Positions 26,520 through 36,961 of a stretch of DNA of 64,000 nucleotides are shown here, piece after piece (position 1 is the stretch's first letter; each line of letters begins with the position of its first letter). The stretch comes from Sabethes cyaneus. Lineage: Eukaryota; Arthropoda; Insecta; Diptera; Culicidae. Below the pieces are notes generated by a model. It ran no database searches. It saw only the letters and a program-made list of their open reading frames with translations, and was not told the origin of the DNA. The position numbers and the translations under genes are program-made. The DNA is taken from contig NC_071354.1 in NCBI RefSeq assembly GCF_943734655.1, positions 75,246,838 to 75,310,837 on the forward strand, written 5' to 3'.

Positions 26520-28140
26520 TATAATTACCTTCCAAAGGAAATTTGTCAAACTCAAACTCTATGAACTTTCGTTATTTTATTGAAGTCGTGAAGTCGTTCT
26601 ACCATAAACTAAAACCAATTCTATAAGTCTTCTTAGTATTAGATATCCCCTTTTCTTTGGACACTCCAAAATTTTTGTTGGTACCCGGCTATGGCCAAAA
26701 ACGAAGCAGTCAAATTTTTATAGACATAGTTTTATATAAAGGATAAAAGGTTAGTTAGAATTTCGCTTAGTAGTTTATATTTATATATATACTATATATA
26801 TTATTTCAACAGGAACATGCTAATATCGGGTCGAGATATAAAACACGAATTGCATAATCGGGTACGGGGCTGGTATTAGAATAAATTTTACATAGGTATT
26901 TATGTTTACATGGCAATCTAACATTTCCAAGATCAACGAGCATTTTCAAATTTATCATATTGAAAGCTCGTAAAAGAAATGAACTCGAAACAAAATAGAC
27001 TTCATTCCTTTAGAGCCAGAGCATTATCAATTTGCAGTCTGATGATTAAATAAATTTTAAAATCAGACTCAGTAAGATCCAACTAAACCAAATCTCAAAC
27101 AATAACAGAACAGAAGACAGAACTGCACTTTTATCCCCTGTATGTCAGGGGGCTGATAATGACGTCACATTTTCGTTGCTCACATGAAAAAGGCGGCAAA
27201 CGCAAAGCGATCTCACAAAACGAATTTAACTAACCATTTTCACAGTTACATGTATTTCGCATCAATTGCCTGCCTAACATAAGCTATGTGATGCTAAAGC
27301 CTTGGCTAAAATCAAACTAAAACTAAGAAAATTTAACAATTTACACATCCGACTCGGTTGTCAGCTTGAGCCCATCTATGAAGCTGTCAGCTTGGGCCCG
27401 CTCTATGTTGGCTACGTTTTTTTTGTACAGGTTGGTATTGGAAGTGTCATTCCCGTGCTGTATGTGCTGTATGTAGATGAACATGGTACACCAACACTAA
27501 AGGAAATCGCGAAGGCGGTTATTGGTGTTACACATTACACTTGTGTTTGTATGTTTGGTTTGTTGCTCAATACTTTTGTTCTTGATCTTGTTTGTCTATC
27601 AAGCTTATCAAGTACTAACCGAGAGGTGTTGCACATATTTTAACATTACTTACTTGACTGTTAGTTATTATAGTCTCGTAATTACCAAAAGCCACTTCCG
27701 TTGATAAGCTTATCCAGAAAATCTACAACTAAAACTAACCACACCAAACACTACTTTTCCTGTACTTCGCCGACCAGATGAGAAAAGAACATAGAACTAA
27801 CAAGAACAAGCTCAATTTTTGATTCATTTACTCGTGCTCTTTTACTCATACGGCTAAACAGCAAGTTGAATAAACTTTGTTTGTTCTTGTCTCCTTTCAT
27901 CCACAAGATATTATTTTCGTGTGAGAGAAAAAGAGAAATACTTTACCATCACAAAGGCTTTTTCATGACAGTTAAATACGGGATTTCGTGTGCGAGTGAA
28001 CAGTAGTGTGGAGTGTGGACCGGAGTCAAGATCTCTTTTCATTATTAGAGTGCTTTTAAATAGAGTGACGCAATGACAGTACTATCCTCCTTTTTGCGTG
28101 CCAAATGTCGACCAACATTTGAAAGGGGCGGATAAGCCAA
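26520..28140. other. intergenic DNA, no gene supported
   Basis: AT-rich. A 113-codon frame at 27,302-27,643 (+) has hydrophobic stretches but no family resemblance and no neighbouring exon, so I leave it out as a gene. Confidence 0.4.
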
Positions 28141-28144
28141 CTAT

Positions 28145-28295
28145 TGTAATTGGACGTTTCAGGAATAAAACAGGAGAACTAATGAAACTAGTCTGTATTG
28201 AACGAGAGCAAATGTGTAACTAACTGTTATGAAAAATTACTTACTTATGTTGCTATAACTGCGTAACCAAGCATACGATTGCCTACTTGATTGCA
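28145..28295 (-). mobile_element. candidate 3' LTR of the copia element
   Basis: Just after the stop codon of the copia pol fragment, the minus strand has a purine run (GAGAGGGGG) that fits a polypurine tract. Directly after it a segment starts TGCAATC and could end at ...AATTACA, about 150 bp on. TG...CA ends and position fit an LTR, but the matching 5' LTR is not in the window, so length and end are uncertain. Confidence 0.4.
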
Positions 28296-28302
28296 CCCCC
28301 TC

Positions 28303-29262
28303 TCAATCGGTTAATCCTAGACTGGTACGAAGAATCTTGAAACGATTGTAATCCAGTGCCTTCGTAAAGATGTCTGCTATTTGATCCTCGGTGTTTATTG
28401 GATCTATTTTCAATAGTCCTGAAGCAACGTTATCACGAATGAAATGATATTTTATATCGACATGTCGTGTTCGCTTAGATTCCATGTTCTTCGCTTTTTG
28501 TATGGAGCCTCTGTTATCCTCATAAATAGTTACCGGTGAGCTTGTAATATTCAAATCCTTCAGGATGCCTTGAAGCCAGATTGTTTCTGATGATGCCATG
28601 CTAAGTGCCACATACTCAACCTCACTTGATGATGTGGCTACAGTTGATTGCTTCTTACTGCTCCAATCCATGGTACATTCGAAGACCTTTAACAGATATC
28701 CGCTAATCGATTTTCGATCGCTTACATCGGATGCCCAATCTGCATCTGCATATCCGACTAATGGCTTACTAATGTTTCTCCTTGTATATTGCAAAACTAG
28801 ATCCCTAGTACCTTGAAGCACTGACGAACTGACATGACACATAGAAGAAAATCCTTTAAAAACCATCGTCCTACACATTTTGGTTGCACAATAGCACCAT
28901 CTGTTATGCATGTCGCGGAGTAACTTGCATTTGCAGGGTTTTATGCTGTAGGATTTTTACATTTGTATAGTTTTATACTGAAAACTAGTAACACTCGCGC
29001 GCCGCGGTGTGTCCATGTTGCGAAACATGCTTTTTTGAAAAATGAGTGGTTTTTGATTGGACGATGGAATTAATGCGAGTCTCTCGTCTATTTGTCTGTG
29101 CTTGAAGATACCTAACAACACGTTTCAGCGCCTGCCAATGTTGTACTGTAGGGTTCTGCTGGAATCGTCCAAGATATCCAACTGGAAAACAAATATCAGG
29201 TCTTACGCACAGCATGAGATACATCAAAGATCCCAGCAGTTCAAGGTATGGTTCCGCTGTAT
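28303..29262 (-). pseudogene. Ty1/copia pol fragment (RT end and RNase H), split by a MITE
   Basis: Reading the minus strand from 29,262, the frame gives YLELLGSLMYLMLCVRPDI, then WQALKRVVRYLQ. It is cut at 29,100-28,819 by a MITE and resumes as GTRDLVLQY. RNase H blocks follow: GYADADWASD, DRKSISGYL, TSSSEVEYVALS, IYEDNRGSI, KRTRHVDIKYHFIRD and DIFTKAL. These are diagnostic for copia. The RNase H reading frame downstream of the MITE is open to its stop, so decay before the MITE insertion was slight. The 5' part of the element (gag, integrase, most of RT) is missing here. Confidence 0.9.
28819..29100. mobile_element. 282-bp MITE inside the copia pol frame
   Basis: The element is flanked by the 7-bp duplication CTTGAAG (28,812-28,818 and 29,101-29,107). 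Its ends are an imperfect inverted repeat: CACTGACGAACTGAC against CACAGACAAATAGAC, 11 of 15 matching. Removing it restores the copia reading RYLQ-GTRDL, which confirms both borders. A similar end sequence occurs at 41,320-41,340. Superfamily not assigned. Confidence 0.85.
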
Positions 29263-29595
29263 TTGATCCTGACTAACTAACTTCCATACAATAGTGACAA
29301 ACTTTCATCATACATTGTCGCCATTTTTTGAAGTAGGGACAATGTCTCTTGTGCGTTCGTGATTTTTAATTTGCTGTAAATTAATGCAATTTTTCATTAA
29401 AAAGTTTTTCGAAACCCGAAACCTATCTATTATCTCACTTTTCTCACTTTTTGACTGCTCGCAAAGATTTGACATGAATAAATGACAGCTCGATGCTGAT
29501 GGGATTTTTCTTGCATTTTGTCTGCAAGTTCCTTGTATTTTGGGTTTTTGATGCAATTTGCCAAGCAATTTGCAATACTTATTTATTTCTAGATA

Positions 29596-29728
29596 GAATT
29601 AACAAAAGGGCGAACGTCGCAAATGTAAACAAAACGGGTGAGAGTTGTATTTTGCTGGACCACCATATAGGAAAATCAACCCTCACTCAGTTTGTTTACG
29701 CTTGCGACATTCGCCCTTTTGTTAATTC
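29596..29728. mobile_element. 133-bp palindromic MITE (family of 61.2 kb element)
   Basis: Ends GAATTAACAAAAGGGCG face each other with TA outside both; arms are about 50 bp. The same termini border the 821-bp element at 61,235-62,055. Both copies share about 8 more bases beyond the TA on matching ends (TTTCTAGA on one side, TGAAG on the other), so the true termini probably lie slightly further out. Confidence 0.75.
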
Positions 29729-29752
29729 TAGCTTCATCTATGCTGTTTCAGC

Positions 29753-30008
29753 CAGGGGTGTGAAATTGTCAAAATTTTGCGGACTAAACATCCATGGACG
29801 GTGACACCTTGGAACCAGCCAGTACACCGAAAATAACAGCTAATATTAGTTAAATTATAACTAAAAGGCTGTGTTTAACTGCTTTCTAATTAGTTCCGGT
29901 AGTCTTAAAATGAATAAACCTGTAAGTAGGCACCAGAACCAAAAGTACCAAAACCAATGAGTGGGACATGGACAATGTATGTAGTTTGACAGCCACACCA
30001 CCCCGCTG
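29753..30008 (+). mobile_element. hAT-type MITE, copy 1 of inverted pair
   Basis: 256 bp. Ends are CAGGGGTGTG and, inverted, CAGCGGGGTGG, typical of hAT termini. It is bordered by the 8-bp direct duplication GTTTCAGC (29,745-29,752 and 30,009-30,016). No transposase. Copy 2 lies 28 bp further on in opposite orientation and differs from it by one noticed substitution. Confidence 0.92.
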
Positions 30009-30036
30009 GTTTCAGCCTAAAAGGCTCGGTAAAAGG

Positions 30037-30292
30037 CAGCGGGGTGGTGTGGCTGTCAAACTACATACATTGTCCATGTCCCACTCATTGGTGTTGGTAC
30101 TTTTGGTTCTGGTGCCTACTTACAGGTTTATTCATTTTAAGACTACCGGAACTAATTAGAAAGCAGTTAAACACAGCCTTTTAGTTATAATTTAACTAAT
30201 ATTAGCTGTTATTTTCGGTGTACTGGCTGGTTCCAAGGTGTCACCGTCCATGGATGTTTAGTCCGCAAAATTTTGACAATTTCACACCCCTG
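30037..30292 (-). mobile_element. hAT-type MITE, copy 2 of inverted pair
   Basis: 256 bp, the reverse complement of copy 1, with its own 8-bp duplication GTAAAAGG (30,029-30,036 and 30,293-30,300). The different target duplications show two separate insertion events of the same sequence, not one foldback element. It lies about 235 bp upstream of the start codon of the gene at 30,528. Confidence 0.92.
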
Positions 30293-30527
30293 GTAAAAGG
30301 CTTAAAAGTCTTAAAACTTTTTTTAAGGTGTGTTTTGGGAACACTGCTGGAACTATGTCAGCTGTCACATGTGTCATTTTTTTAGCAATATATGTTACTG
30401 TTACACAATCACGGTTAGCTATCCTTATCCTTAGCCAGTAGCGAAATTTCGGCATTTTTCCATCGCGAACGTGAATTAAATTCTGTTAAACGTTGTAATT
30501 AGTTAAACACAACAAGTCCCATTCAAC

Positions 30528-31039
30528 ATGACCGAAGCCAGCGAATCATTTTTGGAAAATTTCAGTTTGAAGCCTCTAACTAAAGAGAACATCCTTTACT
30601 TTTATTTTCCTCTGCAGAGTATGGTAAGCTATGCGGCTCTTTCTGTCAACGTTATGAACCCGTCCATTGCTATCAGGTAAAAATAAATTATTTTTAAACT
30701 GACCTTGCTGAAAATAACCCGTATTTTTCCAGATTGCTGCCGAAAAGAGACGTAACAAACTTTTTACTGGTGCACACTCTGTTCGGGACCACACTGTACT
30801 TGTACAGCAGGCCACATCTGGCAGTCGTTCCGAGTCAACGCAGGGTTGCCTATAGCATTTGCGGATCCGTTCTATTTAGCTTCGGTTCGGTATTAGTTTG
30901 GGCTGTGTTGCGAAGTGCCATACCCCGCAACCACACTTTAGCCACTGCATTGGGCCTTTCGTCGGGTTTCCTGTTGGCCAAGTTGACCTACGATTACCTG
31001 GACAGTAATGATAAGCAGGTGGTTCCGAAGAAAAACTAA
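30528..31039 (+). CDS. uncharacterised small multi-pass membrane protein, two exons
   Basis: Exons 30,528-30,676 and 30,733-31,039 join across a 56-nt intron (AG|GTAAAA ... TTTTTCCAG|A) into a 151-residue protein. The start MTEASESFLENF is the first in-frame ATG of the exon. After a polar N-terminus of about 25 residues, three hydrophobic stretches follow: near residues 60-75 (NFLLVHTLFGTTLYLYS), 88-110 (AYSICGSVLFSFGSVLVWAV) and 117-135 (LATALGLSSGFLLAKLTY). The C-terminus is charged and ends in KKN, which could act as a cytosolic retention-type tail. A polyadenylation signal AATAAA stands at 31,189-31,194. I do not recognise the family; the clean intron, continuous frame and polyA signal support a real gene. 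Its upstream region begins with the inverted hAT MITE pair. Confidence 0.8.
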
Positions 31040-31378
31040 GCGAGCAATGTGTAACAATTTGAAATTAATGGGCTAGAGCTTTTTTAGCTGCGGCTAAGTC
31101 AAACGATAGAACGGTTGAGTGGACATCAAAGCTTGTTGCAGCGTTCTAATTATTCAACTGATTTCGCTTGCTCGTGAATCGTATAGTCAATAAAGTCTTC
31201 GACAGGATTCTGTGCACTTTGATTTTTTCAAATACAAATCACGTTGATAAATATTCTACATAATAACTTGTTAACTAAAAATTATTATTCCAAAACCATT
31301 ATACATTGGCAATCGTAATAGGTTTATTGCATTGATTTAAAATAACTTTGTGAATATATGATTTGGACAGAACAAGTT

Positions 31379-31801
31379 TTAAAAAACGGCTGGAACTGTG
31401 TATGCCGTACGAACTAGGGGCAGCGGCAAGACTGTTCCTCCGGTGGTGCCTTCTATGGATTTTGCTTGGGTTGCAACTGCATATGTCGGAGTAGCAGTAT
31501 ATGCTATGGGCCTCGATGCAACGAGCTGCGGTCCATTGATTGTATGATAGGCTACAGCAGCGCCTGTTGGATAACTAAAGGCCAGCGGGGTAGCAGCGGC
31601 TACCGCTGCATTTGAATGATATCCTGCTGTATAGAACGTGGAGGCCGGCACCGGACTGAATAGTACGGTTTTGGTTTCTGCAGTTGCAGCAATTATAGCC
31701 AAAAAGCTGAAGGCAATCTAAAAAATTATGGCACAAAAATAAGAGAACATGAATTTGTATTCCATAACAATTCTTACCAGTTTTCCAAGCATTTTTATCA
31801 T
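31379..31801 (-). CDS. secreted Ala/Pro/Tyr-rich cuticle-like protein, two exons
   Basis: Exon 1 is 31,801-31,778 (a second in-frame ATG lies at 31,792) and exon 2 is 31,717-31,379; the 60-nt intron runs from GTAAGA to TTTTTTAG. The product is about 120 residues. Residues 1-21 (MIKMLGKLIAFSFLAIIAATA) form a clear signal peptide, with cleavage likely before ETKTV. The mature part is low-complexity, rich in Ala, Val, Pro, Thr and Tyr, with repeats such as AVAYHT and PTYAVAT and no cysteine. This resembles low-complexity cuticular or other extracellular matrix proteins of insects. There is no chitin-binding R&R motif. A TATA box (TATAAAAT, 31,874-31,881 on the minus strand) sits at the expected distance upstream, and AATAAA lies downstream at 31,328-31,323. 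Function beyond secretion is inference. Confidence 0.8.
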
Positions 31802-31873
31802 CTAGACTTTTAGACAGCCGGTTCACAGTTAAGCGGTCAGCAAGGAGTGATATCTGTTCTATCCATACCGCTT

Positions 31874-31881
31874 ATTTTATA
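31874..31881 (-). promoter_or_regulatory. TATA box of the secreted protein gene
   Basis: TATAAAAT on the minus strand, about 75 nt upstream of the first ATG. A strong TATA box is common for developmentally regulated cuticle genes. Confidence 0.6.
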
Positions 31882-31889
31882 CGATTCCG

Positions 31890-32395
31890 ATAAAATATGC
31901 TTCAAACTCGTTCACCATTCAAATGAAATCAAATAATCGGAGAAGAATATCAGCTTCGTTCATAGCAAACCGTTTGCGTTTATTGTCCAAACATTTAATC
32001 TGGGTATTGACATAATTGGCGTTAAAAAAGAGCGCAAAAAATCCATGATGCAATGCGGCTGATACTGCTCTTAATTTTTATGCAGGGAATTGACTGAGAA
32101 CAAACAAACCACGTCGAACTATTTTTAATTTGGACCGTTTGAAGATCGCAAAGTTGCTTAACTATCCCGTTCGATTGTGTTACTCGAATATATTTAATCT
32201 GCACCTCAAACAGATGATTGCGCGTTATACGCCACCGCGGGAATCTCATTATGCAAGTTCAATTTTTAAAAAAGTAATCATTTTGATGTAGGTAGTCATT
32301 TAATTCAAAATTTTTAAATTTGTTCATTTGAGATATTTAAAAATATATATTTCTTATTTACAAAAATATTGTTCTGGTATATAAACGATTAAATA
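31890..32395. other. intergenic stretch, nothing seen
   Basis: AT-rich DNA between the secreted-protein promoter and the copia relic. No motif or repeat recognised. Confidence 0.45.
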
Positions 32396-32940
32396 CGGCG
32401 CACTTCCGCTCAGCCTGAAGTTTCGCGCCCTACTGGCTTGCTTGAGGTCATTCAGTGCTTTTCTCAACCGACAAACTTTCCTGGGTAAAGCTGGTTTTAC
32501 AAATCTTTCCGCATCCAGCTGATCAACCTAGAGATTCAATTCGGTAGCCATCGACATTAGGTAGATAACGGTGGTGTATCGTATCCTTGGGCGTACCAGA
32601 CTACTGTTTAGTACTCTAGTTCTAGTAGAAGGTTTGATACACGCAATTCGTTTCTGTTATTCTCCCACCGTTCATATGACCAGCAAGTGTGACGTAAAAG
32701 AGACGACGAATTCCGTCTGCTGAACCTGATAAATCTAAACCTAATTACAGGTAAATAAATTTCGTTGTAGTCCACGTGTTTGTCCTGGAAAATGACTAAG
32801 CGCGCCTCAAATCCATCCTAATTAGTCTTCAATTTATAGGCCCACTTACAGCGTAGCAGCGGTTTCCTCCCATTTGGTATTGGTAGCAGCTCGATCACTT
32901 CGACTCAATTATGATTCATTTGTCAGTACCGCCTCACACA
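32396..32940 (-). pseudogene. degenerate Ty1/copia reverse transcriptase
   Basis: In shifting minus-strand frames one reads PIPNGRKPL, CKWAYKLKTN, DGFEARLV and DYNEIYLPVI near 32,930-32,750. Further down come RYTTVIYLMSMATELNL, VDQLDA and KVCRLRKALNDLKQASRARN near 32,590-32,410. These match the copia RT blocks CKWVFKIK, FKARLVAKG, ETFSPV and ALYGLKQA. Several stops and shifts make it non-functional. With the gag piece at 33.2 kb it forms a separate, older copia copy from the one at 28.3-29.3 kb. Confidence 0.7.
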
Positions 32941-33184
32941 AAGCTAGAAAAAGTTATACATATGTGAAACATTTTTAGTAGCCCTAGCTATTATCTACAA
33001 TATTATTGAATGAAGTTTACAGTATCTTTTGTATTTAGGGTGCTACAATGCTGTTATCCCGTTGGCAGCCAAGTGAAGCAATTCATTTTGTTAATACAAA
33101 AAAAAACATCCTTGCACTTATCAGAATTGTAGATAACCAATTAACCAGTTCTATAAATATCCCAACTTTTTCAAGTTTTGTCTG

Positions 33185-33415
33185 TCTAAGACGATCGAGC
33201 TTGCATAATCTTTGTGTTAACCTTGTCCGCTGTCAAGGCCACGCCAGACTACTTCAGGCCCAAGATCATCGAATCGTACTTGTTCAATAAACGATTGAGT
33301 AGTAAAACGCACATCCAAGTGTCGTCCACTTTGATGCCGACTTCTGCCCGTTGATTACTACACATCAGCGCATTTATTGCAACCTTCCCATGCTTAAGAT
33401 CACATCGAAATTGAA
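33185..33415 (-). pseudogene. copia gag fragment
   Basis: The minus strand reads VDDTWMCVLLLNRLLNKYDS, then ILGLK and GVALTADKVNTKIMQ. This is the pattern of the copia gag segment IxDEWVATLMLAGLPxEYxPMV...LTSDxVKTKLL. It lies upstream (on the minus strand) of the RT relic at 32.4-32.9 kb, in the expected order. Integrase is missing between them. Confidence 0.55.
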
Positions 33416-33419
33416 CAAT

Positions 33420-34200
33420 TTAATGGTGGGATAAAATCAAATGGCGTTAGGGTTGAAAATTGTTGTTCTTAAGAATTTCTATACTTAAGCGTGGACATAA
33501 ATCAAAGTTAAACGTCAATCAGCCTAGTTATTGAAATCGTCGGAGTAAACTTTAGACGGGGTATTTGGAACATTTAATTTTGATGTCCATCCTTATTCGA
33601 TCAAAATATGATTCAGTATACCGTGAACGCAGGTAATTCCGATCGCTCAACCAAAGTAGCCGATCTTAAAAATTAGACTAAAATTCATAGTCCAAGGGCA
33701 AGCGTTGGCCTTGAGGAATCTCATTAATTATGGTTTTTGTTTCTATCTTATAAAAATCGACTACTTTAGTTGAGTGATCAGAATTACCTGCGTGCATGGT
33801 AAATCCACGTTCGTCTTATTTACTTCTGTAAAATGATCCTTTGATAGATTTCAAAGTGTTCAGAGTCAATACAATCGCAAAGTTTATTGCTTGGTTAATT
33901 GTATAAACATTAATAAATTTTTACAGACAGACGATTCTCCTATTAGACCAATATCTTACCTTTAGACCAGACCAATGCACCGTAACGAGCTGCTGCATTT
34001 AAAACATCAGCAATAAAGAAAAGAAATAAAGATGCTGTTCCAAAATGTTTGTAAAAGACAAGAACTATCTACATGTAAACCAGAATTTAGTCCTAATATC
34101 AACATTTGTCCTAGCCTGTTTTCAAATTAAAGAATTACCTACCATAATTCATTCGTTTTCTCATCCTTATTCTTTAATCGTTCTATGATCTTATTAAAAA
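33420..34200. other. intergenic stretch between copia relic and vasa
   Basis: No gene seen. The right end (34,207-34,233) contains two AATAAA signals on the minus strand that serve the 3' end of vasa. Confidence 0.45.
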
Positions 34201-34352
34201 GCGAAACTATTTTATTGTGAAACAAATTTATTCATTAGAAAAACCAGCAGTCATTACATTCATAGAGAAAATGTACCGTAAAACAAAAACAATGCGCTTG
34301 TAAATCTATACAAGCCAACAGCTATGCTATCGATATGGTAAAAATTCAACAA

Positions 34353-36305
34353 CTAGGCCCATTCGTCCTCCGGCTCCAGTTGTGTTGGTTGGGCATCAAC
34401 ACGGGAACCACCGGCATCACGGATGTCTCGGCCACCGAACTGATTTGATCCGCTGAAACCGCCGCCGCCTCCGCCACCCATTCCCTGCAGGAAATCGGGC
34501 ACCTCCTGGTCTGCCTGGGTCAAAATGCGGACCAAGTCTGGACCCAGAGCAGAGTCCATTTCCGGGTCATAAAAACTGGTCGCTTTACCTTTGTTGCCAA
34601 CGCGTCCCGTTCGACCGATACGGTGCACATAGTCGTCGATGCTCTTCGGTAGATCGTAGTTAATAACGTGCGCCACGTTTTTAATATCCAATCCACGTGC
34701 TGCCACCGAGGTCGCAATTAGTATGAACATTTTACCTGATTTGAAATCTCGCAAAGCTTCTTCTCGTTCTCGCTGCAGCCTGTCGCCGTGGATGGAAGTT
34801 GTCGGGAACTTTGTTTCCGAAAGTAACGAAGCTAAGTAATCGGCATTACGTTTGGTCTCAACGAATACTATTGTGCCCTTTGGATCGCCGGCTTCCAAGA
34901 TTTCCTCCAACTTCTTCCGTTTCTGGAAACGCTTAACTTCGTAAATCACTTGGTCGACGTCGGAACTAGCTCCACCAACGATTCCAATCGCAATAAAAAT
35001 ATAATTGTCAAGAAATTGGCCAGCCAACTCTTGAATTGGGGCTGGGAAGGTTGCTGAGAACATGAGTGTTTGACGAGCACCATTTGGGCGCATCGTTTCA
35101 TGATTCATTACTTTTTCGATTGAGGACATAAAGCCCATATCCAGCATCCGATCAGCTTCGTCCAACACAACGAACTTAATTTTAGCAAAACTGATTACCT
35201 GGCGGTCAACAAAATCTATCAAACGGCCAGGCGTTGCTACCAGGATATGACATCCATTTGCCATTGTGTCCATCTGATGTCTGCTTGCAGTGCCGCCATA
35301 GGCTACACAAACTTTCAAAATAGTTCCCAATGAAAACTTCCGGGCTTCTTCGAAAATTTGTATTACCAACTCGCGAGTTGGACCGATGATCACCACAAAT
35401 GGATGACCGGGCTCCATATCGTCGTTGTCATTAAGCAAAGTATTAATCATGGGCAACAGAAAAGCCGCAGTCTTTCCAGATCCGGTTTGAGCGCACGCCA
35501 TCAGATCCCGCTTGTCCATGATGATCGGTATTGCATGCTTCTGAATCGGAGTCGGCTTGGTGTACTTAGACTTTCGCACATTGCCAAGAAGGTAATCGCG
35601 AAGACCAGATTCGGCAAAAGATACTATGGGCTTCGGAGGATTCTCTCCAGTCACATTGATTTTAATCTCGTCAAATTTATCAAAATTAATTCCTGAGCTG
35701 ATGCTGGATCCGAAAATTTCGTCTTCGTCTTCTGTAGGCGCCGGAGGAATGTAGAGCTCTCTAGGCTTATCCGTTTTAATCTGATCGACGTCATCACCGC
35801 CAAAATCATTGTCCCCTCCACGAGGTCTGTATCCGTTGTCATCGCCGTTATCGTCACCGCCGCTAAATCCACCGCGTCCACCTCCTCTGCCTCCACGGCC
35901 ACGACCGCGACCACGTCCACGGAATCCGCCTCTTTCTTCATTTCCGTTGTTACCGTAATCGTTATCGTCACGGTCCCGATCGCAATGCTCGTTGTTGTAT
36001 CCGTTGTTAAAACCACGGCTACCGCCACCACGACCGCGTCCGCGACCACGAAATCCACCTCTCTCATTTCTGTTGTCATATCCGTTGTCTTCAGGATCGC
36101 GATCGGTGTCACCGTTCTCGTTGTCGTAGTTACGACTGGAACCAAATCCGTTGCGACCTCCACGTCCTCCACGGCCACCGCCGCGACCACGCCCACGGAA
36201 GCCACTTTGTGAAGCATCTTGTTCACTTTCTTGGTTGTCATTTTTGCAATAGCTTTGACCGAACGATTTGCCGGCGGCGTCGGTTTCTTCCCATTCGTCA
36301 CTCAT
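34353..36305 (-). CDS. vas: Vasa, germline DEAD-box RNA helicase
   Basis: One uninterrupted frame of 650 codons. Residues 35-160 are Arg/Gly-rich (repeated FRGRGRG) in several blocks separated by acidic Asn/Asp stretches, suited for arginine methylation and Tudor-protein binding. The helicase core follows in canonical order: Q-motif region near 245-260 (YTKPTPIQ), AQTGSGKT 272-279, PTREL 309-313, TPGRL 358-362, DEAD 382-385, SAT 417-419, ARGLDI 536-541 and HRIGRTGR 561-568. The segment IAIGIVGGASSDV (438-450) and the acidic, Trp-containing C-terminus EPEDEWA point to Vasa rather than the related DDX3/Belle. Vasa acts in germ granules (nuage, pole plasm) in piRNA amplification and translation of germline mRNAs. 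The coding region has no intron here, which is unusual for the family in Diptera; a short intron in the 5' leader is possible (GTAAGT on the minus strand near 36,388). Confidence 0.93.
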   Translation of the reverse strand: MSDEWEETDAAGKSFGQSYCKNDNQESEQDASQSGFRGRGRGGGRGGRGGRNGFGSSRNYDNENGDTDRDPEDNGYDNRNERGGFRGRGRGRGGGSRGFNNGYNNEHCDRDRDDNDYGNNGNEERGGFRGRGRGRGRGGRGGGRGGFSGGDDNGDDNGYRPRGGDNDFGGDDVDQIKTDKPRELYIPPAPTEDEDEIFGSSISSGINFDKFDEIKINVTGENPPKPIVSFAESGLRDYLLGNVRKSKYTKPTPIQKHAIPIIMDKRDLMACAQTGSGKTAAFLLPMINTLLNDNDDMEPGHPFVVIIGPTRELVIQIFEEARKFSLGTILKVCVAYGGTASRHQMDTMANGCHILVATPGRLIDFVDRQVISFAKIKFVVLDEADRMLDMGFMSSIEKVMNHETMRPNGARQTLMFSATFPAPIQELAGQFLDNYIFIAIGIVGGASSDVDQVIYEVKRFQKRKKLEEILEAGDPKGTIVFVETKRNADYLASLLSETKFPTTSIHGDRLQREREEALRDFKSGKMFILIATSVAARGLDIKNVAHVINYDLPKSIDDYVHRIGRTGRVGNKGKATSFYDPEMDSALGPDLVRILTQADQEVPDFLQGMGGGGGGGFSGSNQFGGRDIRDAGGSRVDAQPTQLEPEDEWA

Positions 36306-36527
36306 GTTTAACGCGAATCAATTCTTTAACAAAACTTTACTTTCAAGTAACGAGAAAAGCGTCGAATGAACGAAGAATAAAACTTACAATACGGACAACG
36401 TGCTTCACGTGGCTGCTGCTAACTTCTTGTGAAAGTGAGTGAAAGAAATAATAAAACCGGATGTTGCACGCTTACGACGTTTTGAAAATTACCATACAAC
36501 TTTTCGCGTACCATAATGGCGGACACC

Positions 36528-36770
36528 CAAGGGGTTTCCAGCAAGGCATATTAGTGCGTAGTAACCAGAGATTACTTTTGCAATCATTTACGAATTCATT
36601 AGGTAATCAGTAAAGTAATCAATGATAATCTTAAGTAATCATTGGTAATCATGATTAATTTTTAGTAATCACAAGAGATTGATTAGTGGTAATCAGAGGT
36701 AATTAGTAAAGTAATCAAAAGTAATTTTTTTCTGTGGTGCGTGGTAATCACTTCTGTTGGAAACCCCTTG
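36528..36770. mobile_element. hAT-type MITE in the vasa 5' flank
   Basis: 243 bp with the terminal inverted repeat CAAGGGGTTTCCA and the 8-bp duplication CGGACACC at 36,520-36,527 and 36,771-36,778. The body repeats GTAATCA many times. It lies about 220 bp upstream of the vasa start codon. A sister copy lies at 37,294-37,943. The DNA it landed in (ATAATGGCGGACACC) is itself related to the element at 61.3 kb. Confidence 0.92.
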
Positions 36771-36961
36771 CGGACACCATAATGAATATTCGAAAAATAT
36801 CACATGCTTTTGGCAACTCTGCTCACGTCAATTTTGCTACACTCAAAATAATTTATTTACACATCCTTTTTAAATAAAAATTATGTATTTAATTTTATAT
36901 AAATTATATTTTATTAATTTTAATAATTATATTTATATAAATAATATTTTATATAAACTTT

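Noticed and set aside
27302..27704. Hydrophobic open frames of 113 and 60 codons
   Set aside because: Two overlapping frames without family resemblance; the start region contains a local repeat (GTCAGCTTGRGCCC) that explains part of the openness.
35651..36301. 216-codon frame rich in Val, Thr and Ala overlapping vasa
   Set aside because: It is the alternative frame of the repetitive RGG/Asn-Asp coding region of vasa and lacks any domain.
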